The notes beneath the pieces are model-generated. The model was not told the origin of the DNA. It saw only the letters and a program-made list of their open reading frames with translations, and did no database searches. 64,000 bases of DNA from Arctopsyche grandis (lineage: Eukaryota; Arthropoda; Insecta; Trichoptera; Hydropsychidae). This document shows, one piece after another, positions 1 to 12,009 of this stretch. The stretch spans positions 10,729,501 through 10,793,500 of the forward strand of contig NC_135362.1 in assembly GCF_051622035.1 (NCBI RefSeq), in the 5' to 3' direction. The first letter of the stretch is position 1, and each line of letters begins with the position of its first letter. The translations under genes and the position numbers were made by a program.

Positions 1-869
1 TTTTCGGGTCGGCATGTCTGTATACGTGGCCCACGACCTTTGAACAAATAATCCCCAAGTTTTTGGACACCACGATAATCGACGCCAAAAGATTTATGGA
101 CGACAGCTGCTACCGTGGCACTATAGGAGGCTGTTTCGCCACTACTTTAGGCTCGGTATGTCACGAATTAGGACACACTTTCGATTTGGGTCACACCAAA
201 GACGGTATAATGGGGAGGGGGTTCGATCACTTCGATCGAGTTTTCACAGCTGGCGATCGTAGAGGCCTCGTTTACAAAGATGCAAATTTGAATTTCAGCG
301 GAAAACCCACCCAACACACCACAGTTTCGTTGACACGGAGTATAAACGTGACTATGAACGTGGGCGAGCCGATCAGAACGCTAGGACCTAGGAGCAAAAC
401 AACATTGGGAAATTTCATATCGCTGAACAACGATATTTTGAGGCGAGGCCCCAACGTAACTCCAATCAATCGATTGCCCTTCAATGCGACTCTCAGCAAT
501 AAACACGATCCAAAGCGGAATTCGATAATTAGAATGAGCAACGATTACACTTACTGGACTAAAAGTTGTGGGGTGTTTTTGAGCTACCACAGATGGTTCA
601 ACAACGAGTATGGCAGAGAGAGAGAGGCCATCACTAGGTATCTGAAGTTCGATAAGAATAAGATGATGATACTGTCGACGGCAGGAATTAGGGTCGTCGA
701 AGTGAGAGAAGAGTCCACAGGGATGGTGATCGATTCGTACGAATTCACAGAACCGAACCCTGAAAAGCGATTTCTCATTCCATTCACATCGGCCGCTAAA
801 AATAAGATATTGGTGATAGTCGTCGAAGACGACCTCGGCAACGTTCTCAAACAACTATTTTCCTATTAA
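1..869 (+). CDS. zinc metallopeptidase (YIL108W-like), C-terminal part, 5' end off window
   Basis: The reading frame is open from base 3 to the TAA at 867-869, giving 289 residues with no start codon in view, so this is a 3' exon of a gene that begins to the left. The key motif is HELGHTFDLGH (encoded at about 165-197), a perfect HExxHxxGxxH zinc-binding site with Glu as catalytic base, followed by GIMGRGFD, which may serve as the Met-turn. The segment before it (LYTWPTTFEQIIPKF) and the roughly 200-residue region after it resemble the poorly characterised eukaryotic family typified by yeast YIL108W. No signal peptide can be judged because the N-terminus is missing. The metallopeptidase fold is seen directly; membership of the YIL108W-like family is recalled, and the substrate is unknown. 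The next gene, on the same strand, starts 830 bp downstream. Confidence 0.82.
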   Translation, partial: FGSACLYTWPTTFEQIIPKFLDTTIIDAKRFMDDSCYRGTIGGCFATTLGSVCHELGHTFDLGHTKDGIMGRGFDHFDRVFTAGDRRGLVYKDANLNFSGKPTQHTTVSLTRSINVTMNVGEPIRTLGPRSKTTLGNFISLNNDILRRGPNVTPINRLPFNATLSNKHDPKRNSIIRMSNDYTYWTKSCGVFLSYHRWFNNEYGREREAITRYLKFDKNKMMILSTAGIRVVEVREESTGMVIDSYEFTEPNPEKRFLIPFTSAAKNKILVIVVEDDLGNVLKQLFSY

Positions 870-1698
870 TTCCAATAACTTTATATTTTTTTCGATAATT
901 CTAAGTGTATTTTAACATTAATAAGCAATCGACAATAAGCGCTGAGTTATTAGATGCTAGAGCTTAAACTAATATTATTATAATTGATAAAAAGAGTGTC
1001 ACACAATATTATATTATATCTTGCCGAGATCGGTAAAACAGTGCTTCGATACAAAAGTGACCCAGCTTTCAGCCACCAAACTTTTGCACACAAAATACAA
1101 CACAAGCGTTGTGCTTAATCACAAGCAAAAACCTACAAACAAAAATAAAAATTTGGAATCACGTAAGACTCATAAGTACAACAACAAACATAATACATAA
1201 GTATATTTTTGAAATTTATTTTTTCAACAGAAATGATTCACTTGTTTGTGTATTGTATATGTATACAGAAGAACTCAGTGCTTGAAAATTAAAAAAAAAA
1301 TCATAAAGTCTATTAAAATAAATTCAATTCCTAATAATCTAGTCTTGTAAATATGCGTAACGAATCAGTATTCTAGTCATTAATGTACGCATACAATACA
1401 ATAATATTTGATCTATGCGAGTGTGTATGGAAACAAAGGGAATTGAATAAGTCCATGATTCGACATTGCAGAGTAATATTCCGCGATTTGAACAATAACA
1501 GAGATGGATACAATGGAGCTAATGTGCCAAAAATGAGTGATGATACAAACAAGGACCGCGAAATATCGATCGGCAAGGCCTGCACCATAGTGTGGTGGGG
1601 GCGTACCGATCTTGACGTGGTCCACGTGGTTATAACTGTGACACAACGATCTGTCAAAAATTCACTGACCGGTGGGACACGAAGCTGGCTTTTCCACC
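870..1698 (+). other. intergenic: 3' UTR of metallopeptidase, 5' flank of GLTP
   Basis: AT-rich and non-coding. Candidate poly(A) signals (AATAAA-type) lie near 1143 and 1315. The stretch 1380-1698 is less AT-rich and probably contains the GLTP promoter and 5' UTR. Short ORFs here are not protein-like. Confidence 0.5.
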
Positions 1699-4584
1699 AT
1701 GGCTGGCGGTGAGACGACGGGTGAAAATTTCTTCAACACCATCCAGAAGCCATTCCCGGATGTCGTCGATGGAAAACTCGACACGGAGAAGTTCCTGGAA
1801 GCGGCCAACGGAACGGTAACTCTGCTTGGTAAGTCTCTGACATTTTGAATCGGATCACTAACGTGTTTTCAAAACAATCGAATAAAAGTTTATTATTTCA
1901 AATTTGTTTTGAATTTTATTAAATTTATATCTGTATGGTATTTACTTCAATTCAAAATTTCTACATCCACTAGTCCTTCAATTGATCTGGAAAGCCTTTT
2001 AAATATTGCAAAAAATCAAGCAGAATTAATATAAAAATATTAAACGCGTTAACATTTCAATAGGTGGTTTTGAATACATACATATTTGAAATTACATACA
2101 TACATGTTCAATGTTGTGTGAAAAACTATCACTGTATTCTGTTCGTTTATCAAAATAGTATCAATATATACTTTAATTTGAACCCGATGTATACTTTATT
2201 TCATTATGATGACGCCTTTCTTGATCAATTTAAAATTCGAAAGCTATTTATAAACAAAACTTATGCCAGTATTTATCTTACTTTTAATATACATAGATAA
2301 CAGATTAACAAATTATGACCAACTTTATAAATGACGCTGCTCGGTCAAAAATTAATATTTTTTTCTATTCAACTGACTTCATTGCATTTAAAATGTTTAA
2401 GATTTTAATTAATTACCATAAAAACTCGATTATCAGTATTTATAAGTTGCCTTAGATAAATATGTATATAAAACATACTTTTTCTCGAACATACATAATA
2501 ATATACCCAATAACTGTCCAGGTGAGCATTTCTGAATGATCCATGTAAATATTATTCTCTTCGATATTTTCATAACTTCATTTGCCGTCCTCAGACATAA
2601 TAAGACAGCACATTTATGGATGATATATTTTGTACACTCCAGATAATCAAGATTCTACTGTATCTATACTTTGCTCGTATCGATAAAAAATAGATTTTTT
2701 ATTTAAAAGAAAAACTGGATCAAATTTCCTTCATTTTCTCTATTAATTTTGTAAAAAAAACATTAATTTCTAACGGGTACTAAATTTCAATTTAACCTTT
2801 GCCCATTTTCTCATCTTACATATATGACATCACGAATTGTAAACAACTTAATTGGTATTAAATGCAGCTTCTGATTATTTAATTGACAAATTTTGACATA
2901 ATTCGTCCCCGGTAAATTAAATTTAATAAAAAAAAAATAATAATGGGTCAATTAAGGAACTTCAGTTGTCAAATATCAAACTATGTACATATGTTGTTGT
3001 TAAAAACAATTTTTTTTCTTAAACTGTAATCTGTTCAAGTTTTCCACTTGTAAGCCAATCCTGCTAAAGTAAATAATGTTATCATTGAATTCTTATAAAA
3101 GGCTTCCCTGTGATTGTACATATACATACATATACACAATGCATATTTTTGATAATATATAACAACGGTAGTATCTCATTGCATGTACATATGTATATAA
3201 TATAGTAATTTATAATACAAAATATGAAAATCATAATTATGTAAATTAAAATTATTATTTTTATATTGTAGACTAGCGGCAAAATTATGATTATATTTAT
3301 TTATTATGAAATTTAATATCCATTGAAATAACGGAATACTTAAAATTCTTATAGCAAGTATCCCGATTGTATATGTACATATGTAGGTCAGATAAATCAT
3401 CAAAAACCATTCAATATTTACTGAACTTCAGCTAAGAACGGTAAACTGAACGTTCACGAAAGCAGTTTCGCTCAAATATGAAACCAGTTTAATTCAGCAC
3501 AGGTCTTGAAAACCATCATGTAATGTGACCTACATTTAACATGTATTTATCTAAGTTCGCAAGTGGAAATAGGTTTCAAAATTATTGCTTCGTTTTCGTT
3601 AAATTGGTATAATGCACCGTTGTTAAATATTAAATAAAATATGTTTATGAAATTCTTTTGTATGACCAAATGTAAATTTTCTCTTCTTGAATTATGACAT
3701 ACAGACAATAATTTAAGGTTATTCTCAGTTGTTAAACATTCTATTTTCTTTTTATTCTAGAGCACATGGGAAGAGGCTTTACTCCCATGGCAAGAGACTT
3801 AAGTGGAAATGTAGGGGTAAGAACTCAAAGAAATTAATTATTTTAAATAAAACTACCAATGTTTTTATTTGAATTTTAAAACTGTACCAAACTACTAGTA
3901 TATACATAGATTGCAATATCATATAAGAGTTTATTACAATTATTTTAAAATTTCTTTTAGAAATTAACAAAAGTTTATCTCTCAGATAAACTGAAAAATT
4001 CAACAATTAATGATATGTTAATAGCAGAAAGAGACGAGGGAAAAAATAATGTTGCTGCTGAAGCTCTTATATGGTATACGAGGTATTGATTTTAATTTAT
4101 ATCCAAATAAATTCAGTCTTAAAATATACGTAACATCTTAAATTGTATCAATAAAACATATCTTAATGCCAGTCTTGTTTTTTAGGAGTATACACTATTT
4201 GGAATTATTGCTCGATAAACTTTTGGACGAAGAAGAGAATGGTTCATCAGACATAAAAGAAATTCTAAATAATGCTTATGCAACAGCCGTAAAACCATAC
4301 CATAAGTGGTTAACGCAACAAGCTGTCACTGTAAGATATTGTTAATTGAGTATTATTTTGTTAATAGGTAAATGAATACATACAAAGTTTACTTTCAGTT
4401 GGTCGCTCGTGCATCGGGAATGTTTATTTCCAAAGCCTCCATTTGCAGAGCTTTAAATACATCAAGTGATAAAGATGAGTTTCAAAAAGATTATAAGGCG
4501 TTTGTTTGTAATTTGAATGTAGTCAGATGTCATGTTCAACATTTTCTTACACAAGAAAATCTAGATAACAAAACACCCGTTTGA
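1699..4584 (+). CDS. GLTP: glycolipid transfer protein (GLTP), 5 exons, complete
   Basis: Exons are 1699-1828, 3761-3816, 3961-4082, 4186-4330 and 4399-4584 (639 nt, 212 residues; family about 209). All junctions are GT-AG and the phases fit. Start context is CACCATGG. The protein is a single all-helical GLTP domain, a cytosolic carrier that moves glycosphingolipids between membranes. The ligand-site residues of the family are visible: D, N and K in RDLSGNVGK (counterparts of human Asp48, Asn52, Lys55, with the third exon starting at the K), W in ALIWYTRSIHYLE (Trp96) and H in KPYHKWLTQQ (His140). The protein ends NLDNKTPV. An AATAAA lies about 20 nt after the stop. The first intron is long (1932 nt), the others 72-144 nt. 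The assignment is secure; the precise lipid preference is not readable. Confidence 0.95.
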
Positions 4585-6557
4585 CTATTCGAATTGTTTA
4601 TAAAAATAAATGATTTGTTAAACATTGATATGTATGACGCTGCATGTATTTTGAAGAAAAAGTGACCTTTACATTGATATTTCAATAAAATTAAATTAAA
4701 AATCATCAAAATTACACTACCGTGTATTGAGGTGTGTATGTAGTTCGATTGAAACATGTGAACTATGAATTAAAAAAATAATAATTTCAATATAAATATG
4801 ATATTATCTAGTTTCTGAAATCAATCTACAGTCATATAATCTGTAAGATGTATAATTGTTTAACTCTTTTCAAATAAGACGGCACATCTTCAATAGTTGT
4901 AGTTGTGTTTCCTTTAGATGTACAAAAATCGTAGCTATTATGTATGTTCAAAATAATCAACAACTTCGTTTGATATTTTGTATGTTGCCTTGTTAGTTAT
5001 GAAATGACGTTGAGCCTTCATATTTGGAAAGAATTATACCATTGAACTATGTATGTAAGTGAAAACAATTTAACATCCATAAAATAATCTAAAATATATG
5101 TAATTGTGCTGTTTTAAAACAATACTCATTTTTGTTCCCAAAATACATGTATATACGTATTATATTATATTCCATAAACATTAATGGTATTTTTAAAACG
5201 AATTATTTATTATTACTGTACAAAAAAACTTTAATTATTATATAATATATTATATATGTATGTATGTATGTATGTATGTAAAAAGGACCTCAAGATTCTA
5301 GTGTTGTTTCAGGAATCTCTCGTTTTTTATTTATTTAATCATTTATCCAACTTAAAATGAAAATGATTTACTCTATAATATATTTTACATATTTAAAAGT
5401 AACCTTTTGCCTCATATGTAGTGCCTTTCATAATAAGGGGACATAGTAGAATCTCACTAAAAATACTTAAGTGTTTAACACCTTTTATAATTGAGCATAT
5501 TTTATTGCTTACGTAGCCATTGCCTGGAATTTTAATGTAAAAATTATTTTTAATATTTTATTTAAACAAATTTATATTTGAGGTCGTTTTTTATTTCTGT
5601 TTATTTTATTTACAATTTTATTCCCAAATAAATCTAGATTCAAATAATTAAATGTATTTTAATAAATTTTCATTGTATTCCTATTTTAATTATGCAGAAA
5701 AGCTAAATAATCGTAAAACTGGGGGACCATCTCATATTCTAGAAAAGAATTCATCATATCATATATATGTATGATGAATTGTGTGTATCTGTATATCTGC
5801 GATAACGCTCGCAGTACTATAATAGTCCTTTGGATTTTATATACATATGTACGTCACAGCTAAAACACTGCCAACAAAATGTACGAATATAATATCGAAA
5901 GAAAAAAACTTCTATATATACTGTTTGCTACCAATGTTTCTTCTAAGCTAATAGTCGGCGCGAAGTCTCTGAGCATTTAGCGCTTATTGGTGTTTTATAT
6001 TTTATATTTAATTTTTCTATTGGTGTTTTATATTGTTTATATGTTGGTAACTAGGTAGTTTTTACCTTTTTTCATATTAAACAATTAAATATAAATATTA
6101 AATTAAATATATTTCAAAGGTATTTGAAAAAAATTAGACTACAGATCGAACACAGGACCGACACATTTCTTTTAATTTTTTTTTATTTAATAACTTAATA
6201 TCCCAATACCCATGCGATGATATTTTATGGGGTTCAACACTAGTTATAAATATCGAGGGAAAATTTTACTATTGTGCGCAGAAAGATGTAACCAAAAGAA
6301 AATAATTTTCAATTAACAATAACTTAAACGTTTTTTTGTCCGCTTCCCTTCCTTTCTGTCCACTAAAAAAAATAATTGAAATCTGCCAAAGAAATTTCAT
6401 ACCCAAGGACACTTAACTAACCATAAAAAATTGTAGCATGCTGAATATAAAGCAAATATGCTACATTGAGACAATAATGATGTACAAAGAATGATTGAAG
6501 GGTATATATTTGTATCATATTTATTTACAATTTATATATCTACATACAACATCTTTA
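4585..6557. other. intergenic between two convergent genes, AT-rich
   Basis: Non-coding spacer between GLTP (+) and TMEM17-like (-). It contains a TATG microsatellite (5255-5280), and a degenerate interspersed repeat at about 5970-6070 (GAGCATTTAGCGC ... TAGGTAGTTTTTAC) that recurs near 54650-54755. No gene is seen. Confidence 0.5.
5255..5280. repeat. (TATG)n microsatellite
   Basis: About six perfect TATG units embedded in an AT-rich run. The same motif recurs throughout the window. Confidence 0.9.
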
Positions 6558-7334
6558 TTACGCCACCTTTGCTTTATTGGATGTAGCTCGTAAGTGAGTT
6601 TTCAATGCAAAATATCTTTTAGCTCTAGCTGCTGCTTCTCTCAATGCATGAAATCCAGTAAACAGTTCGGCCAATAACAATAACCACATGACACCGTTAA
6701 GAGTCAATTCAACGGGTCTTTGTTGAAGATATGGATTGATCAATAAAAATGTGTGAAGTGGTAGTTGTAATAAAATTGAAAGCATCCAAAACCCAGCTAA
6801 TTCTGGAATCTAATATAAAAAATTATAATTATGTAAAAAAATTAAACTTAAAGATGTTTTAAAGTAACTCAACAATATGTTGATACCTTTTCTGATAAGT
6901 TTCCCGTGTAACCCAAGTATAATCTCATAAGTTCAATGAATATAATCATAATAAACACAGTTATGGATAAAAATTGTGTGAGATGTCCAAGGCATTGAAA
7001 CTGAAATATTTGTAAAATACATTATACATAATGAGACTTTTATCCAACAATTTACTCTTAGATAATATTAAACATTACCTTTAAGTATAAAAATATGATT
7101 GTAGTAACAATCCAAAATGGAAACATAAATACATTGAGAAATAAAAACATCTGCAGCGGCATGCTCGGACACGGTTCATATTTACCTAAAAAATAACTTA
7201 TAACTTACTAAAATTACTTAAAATATTTAATTTACATAAAAATATAACCAACCAATTTCATATGAAGTGTATTTTGGTGGTAAGTCTTTAAAAATATTTG
7301 TAGAAAAATCTGTCACAGCTTCTCTCCAATTCAT
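6558..7334 (-). CDS. TMEM17: TMEM17-like transmembrane protein, 4 exons, complete
   Basis: Coding exons in transcript order are 7334-7253, 7185-7079, 7000-6887 and 6809-6558 (555 nt, 184 residues; human TMEM17 is 198). All introns are short (65-78 nt), GT-AG, and in phase. The start reads MNWREAVTDFSTNIF. Four hydrophobic segments are visible: MPLQMFLFLNVFMF onward, the helix through IVTTIIFLYL, the TVFIMIIFIELM segment, and a C-terminal pair around MLSILLQLPLHTFLL and VMWLLLLAELF. The diagnostic stretch LYLGYTGNLSEKIPELAGFW, which spans the last intron, matches the TMEM17/TMEM216 family. Known family members sit in the MKS/B9 complex at the ciliary transition zone; that role here is inferred from homology. 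The C-terminal tail is basic (KRYFALKTHLRATSNK). It converges on GLTP. Confidence 0.9.
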
Positions 7335-7767
7335 TTCAATGAATTAATATATAATCTATTATAATATTAAATAATACAGTTGTATCAAAAGCGATGCAAC
7401 TACTCATTTTGACAAAAATGTTTGTGAATAGTCGCCATGGTGATTTGAATGATGCACAGCAGTTGCTTTTGAGCAAGGAACATGTTTATCTTCCAACTGA
7501 AGCAGTTTTATGAAAATAGAGTGTTTTTACATTGCATTACACTATTCTATAGATTCTATATAAATACATACATTTCGATTAATACTAAAATCAATGAAAA
7601 ATTTATTAGTGATACTGTTAATCTGATTTATTTTCGAATTAAAATGAAATTTGATTCAGTTTCACTAGGTAAATAATGTGAATATTTAAAAGAAACACTA
7701 GAAACCTTGATAATACTAAGGTTATTGGCCACTTGAATTTTAAAGTTAAATAACCAAGTGAAGCCTT
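7335..7767. other. 5' flank of TMEM17-like gene
   Basis: AT-rich. It should contain the TMEM17-like promoter. No further gene is seen before the repeat cluster that begins at about 7768. Confidence 0.4.
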
Positions 7768-7972
7768 CAGTGACGTCTCGATACTACATATATATGCCGC
7801 CCTTAGGCAGAGTTCTAAATGCCGCCCTCTTAGGAAAAATGGTTGAAACGAATTTTGTATTCATAATTATAATATTATAGATAGATATGTTGAATAACAT
7901 TTTTAATTCATAATTTTACTCAAAAACGTATATATCTTGCAATGGTCTACCCCACGGGATCGAATGTGAAAT

Positions 7973-7976
7973 GCAC
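7973..7976. repeat. target site duplication GCAC, left copy
   Basis: GCAC lies directly before the first TGTAGG and is repeated directly after the final CCTACA at 12010-12013. Confidence 0.85.
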
Positions 7977-8724
7977 TGTAGGAATCTCGTCGTCGTCATC
8001 GTCATCGAAACATTCGAGAATATTCCGCAACAACAAACTACATTCCCGAAAACCAGACGTCGTACACCTGCAGTCATTATATTAAACTCAAGCGGAACGC
8101 CCCTACCAGTCGAGTGGAACCAAAACGGTCGAAACACGCCGCCACCATTAAAACACATCGAGCGGAACGGCGCCAATCATTCCAGAAAATTCTACGCCTC
8201 GACAAAAGTGCATTCCTCGTTCACGCATCAACAACCACATGCGCTTACGCATCAACAACCACTTCCATCAATCGTTCCAGAAAATTCTACGCCTCGACAA
8301 AAGTGCATTCCTTTCTTACGCATCAACAAACCACCACCATCGGTCAGGCGATTCCAGAAACACTATAAAAGGAGGTACAACCCAAACAACGCCAGTCGAC
8401 CCACAGCAGCAAGCGTCGACATACAGCTCCTGACCAGCCACCACTACACTACGCGGACTTGGAAGATCAACCAGCCGGACGAGCCAGCAACACACTGCCG
8501 TATCCAGAGACCATCCGAACATGATCATCCAACAGCGCTGTCAACACACATCGCTACCCCGCCTACATTGGTACTACCCCGACGTGATCTACGCAACCTT
8601 CTGATCATCCAACAGCGCTGTCAACACATCGCTACCCCGCCTACATTGGTGACCCCATCTTTGAACCACACAACAGTGTTTCGTTAGGCCGGGATACGGT
8701 CAACACATCGCTACCCCGCCTACA
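7977..8724 (+). repeat. left LTR (748 bp)
   Basis: TGTAGG...CCTACA. A TATA box (TATAAAAGG) at 8364-8372 marks the U3 promoter. U3 contains an internal duplication around the CCTCGACAAAAGTGCATTCC motif. The 3' third carries three copies of the CCCCGCCTACATTGGT junction, ending at about 8568, 8645 and 8724, so the first two look like fossil LTR/primer-site junctions now inside the LTR. Confidence 0.9.
8364..8372 (+). promoter_or_regulatory. TATA box in left LTR
   Basis: TATAAAAGG within U3. It is repeated at 11650-11658 in the right LTR and inverted at about 13517-13525 in the related solo LTR. Confidence 0.7.
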
Positions 8725-8745
8725 TTGGTGACCCCATCTTTGAAC
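8725..8745 (+). promoter_or_regulatory. putative primer binding site
   Basis: TTGGTGACCCC follows the left LTR directly, the position and style of a tRNA primer site in LTR elements. The cognate tRNA was not determined. Confidence 0.6.
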
Positions 8746-8836
8746 TACGCAGCCTTCATAGCAGTCAACAGCGCAGTCAACACGGCAGCCCACAGTGCAG
8801 CCTCCACAACAACCAACAGCCGCCACGACAGCAGCC

Positions 8837-9000
8837 CACAGCGCAGCCTACATAGCAGCCTACATCGCAGCCCACATAGCAGCCCACATTGCAGCCTACA
8901 TAGCAGCCCACATCGCAGCCTACATAGCAGCCCACATCGCAGCCTACATAGCAGCCCACATCGCAGCCTACATAGCAGCCCACAGCGCAGCCTACAAAGC
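8837..9000 (+). repeat. 24-bp tandem repeat in LTR element interior
   Basis: About six units of a GCAGCCTACATAGCAGCCCA-type motif with a 24-bp period. It produces repetitive ORFs in several frames on both strands that are artefacts of the repeat. Confidence 0.8.
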
Positions 9001-9680
9001 AACCAACAAACGCCACGACAAGGCAACAGCCAGAAGCCTTCACGCAACCGCAAGCTTCGAGCAACCACAAGCTTCACGCAACCGCAAGCTTCATGCAACC
9101 GCAGACTTCACGCAACCGCAGCCTTCAACGCAGTCTACAACGCAACCCTCAACGCAGACTTCAAACGCAGTCCGCTACATGTCCCCACAACTAGTGACCA
9201 TGTCAAACAACTCCGCAGCTTTCGCCACAACAAGACGCAACCCGGAGACAACAACCAAATGGATCCACTACTGTTGATCCGCCAGCACCGCTCATCACAC
9301 CTTCGATGAGTCATCACCTCGATGAGCCCACGCAGGACGCCGCAGCCTGCACAACAGCACCGTCCAGACCGACACAAACCTTCACTACCACTGTAACGAC
9401 CGAAACAGTAACATGGTGTGAAAGTACATATGGACCAGCTACCAACACAACCCGCTGTTGAGTCAACCCACTCCAGCACAACCGGCGAAACAAATCGCCA
9501 CTGAGCCAACTAGCTCCAACACAACACAGCCGCTGTCGAGACAACTAACTCCAGCACAATCAGCACAACGCCTGCACAACAACATCGTCCAGACCACCAA
9601 CCTTCACTATCAACGTAGCCTAGACAGAATAAGCAACATGGTAGAAAAGAACAACTCGGACTGGTACGCAAAACGAGACC

Positions 9681-10990
9681 TGCTGTCGAGACAACCGACT
9701 CCAGCACAACCAACGAAGACCAGCACTCAACGCACTTCGCTAACCAACAGTCTCCACACAAATCCCGCTGTCGAGACAACTAACTCCAGCACAACCAACG
9801 AAGACCAGCACTCAACGCACTTCGTCAACCAACGTTCTTCACGCAAGATCCGCTGTCGAGACAACTAACTCCAGCACAACCAACGAAGACCAGCACTCAA
9901 CGCACTTCGTCAACCAACGTTCTTCACGCAAGATCCGCTGTCGAGACAACTAACTCCAGCACAACCAACGAAGACCAGCACTCAACGCACTTCGTCAACC
10001 AACGTTCTTCACGCAAGATCCGCTGTCGAGACAACTAACTCCAGCACAACCAACGAAGACCAGCACTCAACGCACTTCGTCAACCAACGTTCTTCACGCA
10101 AGATCCGCTGTCGAGACAACTAACTCCAGCACAACCAACGAAGACCAGCACTCAACGCACTTCGTCAACCAACGTTCTTCACGCAAGATCCGCTGTCGAG
10201 ACAACTAACTCCAGCACAACCAACGAAGACCAGCACTCAACGCACTTCGTCAACCAACGTTCTTCACGCAAGATCCGCTGTCGAGACAACTAACTCCAGC
10301 ACAACCAACGAAGACCAGCACTCAACGCACTTCGTCAACCAACGTTCTTCACGCAAGATCCGCTGTCGAGACAACTAACTCCAGCACAACCAACGAAGAC
10401 CAGCACTCAACGCACTTCGTAAACCAACGTTCTTCACGCAAGATCCGCTGTCGAGACAACTAACTCCAGCACAACCAACGAAGACCAGCACTCAATGCAC
10501 TTCGTCAACCAACGTTCTTCACGCAAGATCCGCTGTCGAGACAACTAACTCCAGCACAACCAACGAAGACCAGCACTCAACGCACTTCGTCAACCAACGT
10601 TCTTCACGCAAGATCCGCTGTCGAGACAACTAACTCCAGCACAACCAACGAAGACCAGCACTCAACGCACTTCGTCAACCAACGTTCTTCACGCAAGACC
10701 CGCTGCCGAGACAACTAACTCCAGCACAACCAACGAAGACCAGCACTCAACGCACTTCGTCAACCAACGTTCTTCACGCAAGATCCGCTGTCGAGACAAC
10801 TAACTCCAGCACAACCAACGAAGAGCAGCACTCAACGCACTTCGTCAACCAACGTTCTTCACGCAAGATCCGCTGTCGAGACAACCAACTCCAGCACAAC
10901 CAACGAAGACCAGCACTCAACGCACTTCGTCAACCAACGTTCTTCACGCAAGACCCGCTGCCGAGACAACTAACTTCAGCACCACCAGCA
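9681..10990 (+). repeat. 85-bp tandem array, 15 full units
   Basis: Units begin at CGCTGTCGAG every 85 bp (9766, 9851, 9936, 10021 ... 10956). There are fifteen full units plus a partial one, with only a few substitutions between central units; the first unit is more diverged. Since 85 is not a multiple of three, the array cannot keep one reading frame. Diverged single units flank it at about 9449, 9531 and 11139. Confidence 0.95.
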
Positions 10991-11262
10991 AAACAGTCAC
11001 GCGAATGACTCCACGCAGAACACAGCAGCCTGCACAACAGCACCATCCAAGCCATCACAAACCTTCACTACCAACGCAGCTCGCCCAAAATAAGCAACCT
11101 GGTAGAGAACAAGACTTGGACCGGCATGCAACACAAGACCCGCTGTCGAGACAACTTTCTCCAGCACAACCGGACAAACAACGACGCCATCGAGTCAATA
11201 GACTCCAACACATCAAGATTCCCACAAAATCACACACATCGCTAACACTCACCGGAGAGCCA

Positions 11263-12009
11263 TGTAGGAATCTCGTCGTCGTCATCGTCATCGAAACATT
11301 CGAGAATATTCCGCAACAACAAACTACATTCCCGAAAACCAGACGTCGTACACCTGCAGTCATTATATTAAACTCAAGCGGAACGCCCCTACCAGTCGAG
11401 TGGAACCAAAACGGTCGAAACACGCCGCCACCATTAAAACACATCGAGCGGAACGGCGCCAATCATTCCAGAAAATTCTACGCCTCGACAAAAGTGCATT
11501 CCTCGTTCACGCATCAACAACCACATGCGCTTACGTATCAACAACCACTTCCATCAATCGTTCCAGAAAATTCTACGCCTCGACAAAAGTGCATTCCTTT
11601 CTTACGCATCAACAAACCACCACCATCGGTCAGGCGATTCCAGAAACACTATAAAAGGAGGTACAACCCAAACAACGCCAGTCGACCCACAGCAGCAAGC
11701 GTCGACATACAGCTCCTGACCAGCCACCACTACACTACGCGGACTTGGAAGATCAACCAGCCGGACGAGCCAGCAACACACTGCCGTATCCAGAGACCAT
11801 CCGAACATGATCATCCAACAGCGCTGTCAACACACATCGCTACCCCGCCTACATTGGTACTACCCCGACGTGATCTACGCAACCTTCTGATCATCCAACA
11901 GCGCTGTCAACACATCGCTACCCCGCCTACATTGGTGACCCCATCTTTGAACCACACAACAGTGTTTCGTTAGGCCGGGATACGGTCAACACATCGTACC
12001 CCGCCTACA
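11263..12009 (+). repeat. right LTR (747 bp)
   Basis: Same as the left LTR except a T for C near 11536 and loss of one C near 11997. It is followed by the GCAC duplication at 12010-12013 and then by the resumed foldback arm. Confidence 0.9.

Larger units (their letters stand above)
7977..12009 (+). mobile_element. complete non-autonomous LTR retrotransposon
   Basis: 4033 bp, bounded by LTRs of 748 bp (7977-8724) and 747 bp (11263-12009) that begin TGTAGG and end CCTACA, with a perfect GCAC duplication on both sides. The primer-binding-site position is TTGGTGACCCC immediately after the left LTR. The 2.5-kb interior encodes no gag, protease, reverse transcriptase or integrase. It is made of low-complexity, Ala/Thr/Gln-rich repeat sequence and an 85-bp tandem array. 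The LTRs differ by one C/T substitution and one 1-bp deletion, so insertion is recent. It must have been mobilised in trans by a related autonomous element, not present here. Confidence 0.92.

Noticed and set aside
8725-9868. Long overlapping ORFs on both strands (8725-9309 +, 8745-9098 -, 8777-9070 -, 9458-9868 +)
   Set aside because: Low-complexity products of 24-bp and similar tandem repeats inside the LTR element; open in several frames at once with no domain.
9681-10990. CRISPR-like array
   Set aside because: The 85-bp units are fully tandem with no unique spacers, in a eukaryotic retroelement.
11005-11973. 322-residue ORF ending in the right LTR
   Set aside because: It runs from repeat sequence straight into the LTR and repeats the 238-residue ORF of the left LTR. 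No gag or zinc-knuckle motif, so treated as chance.
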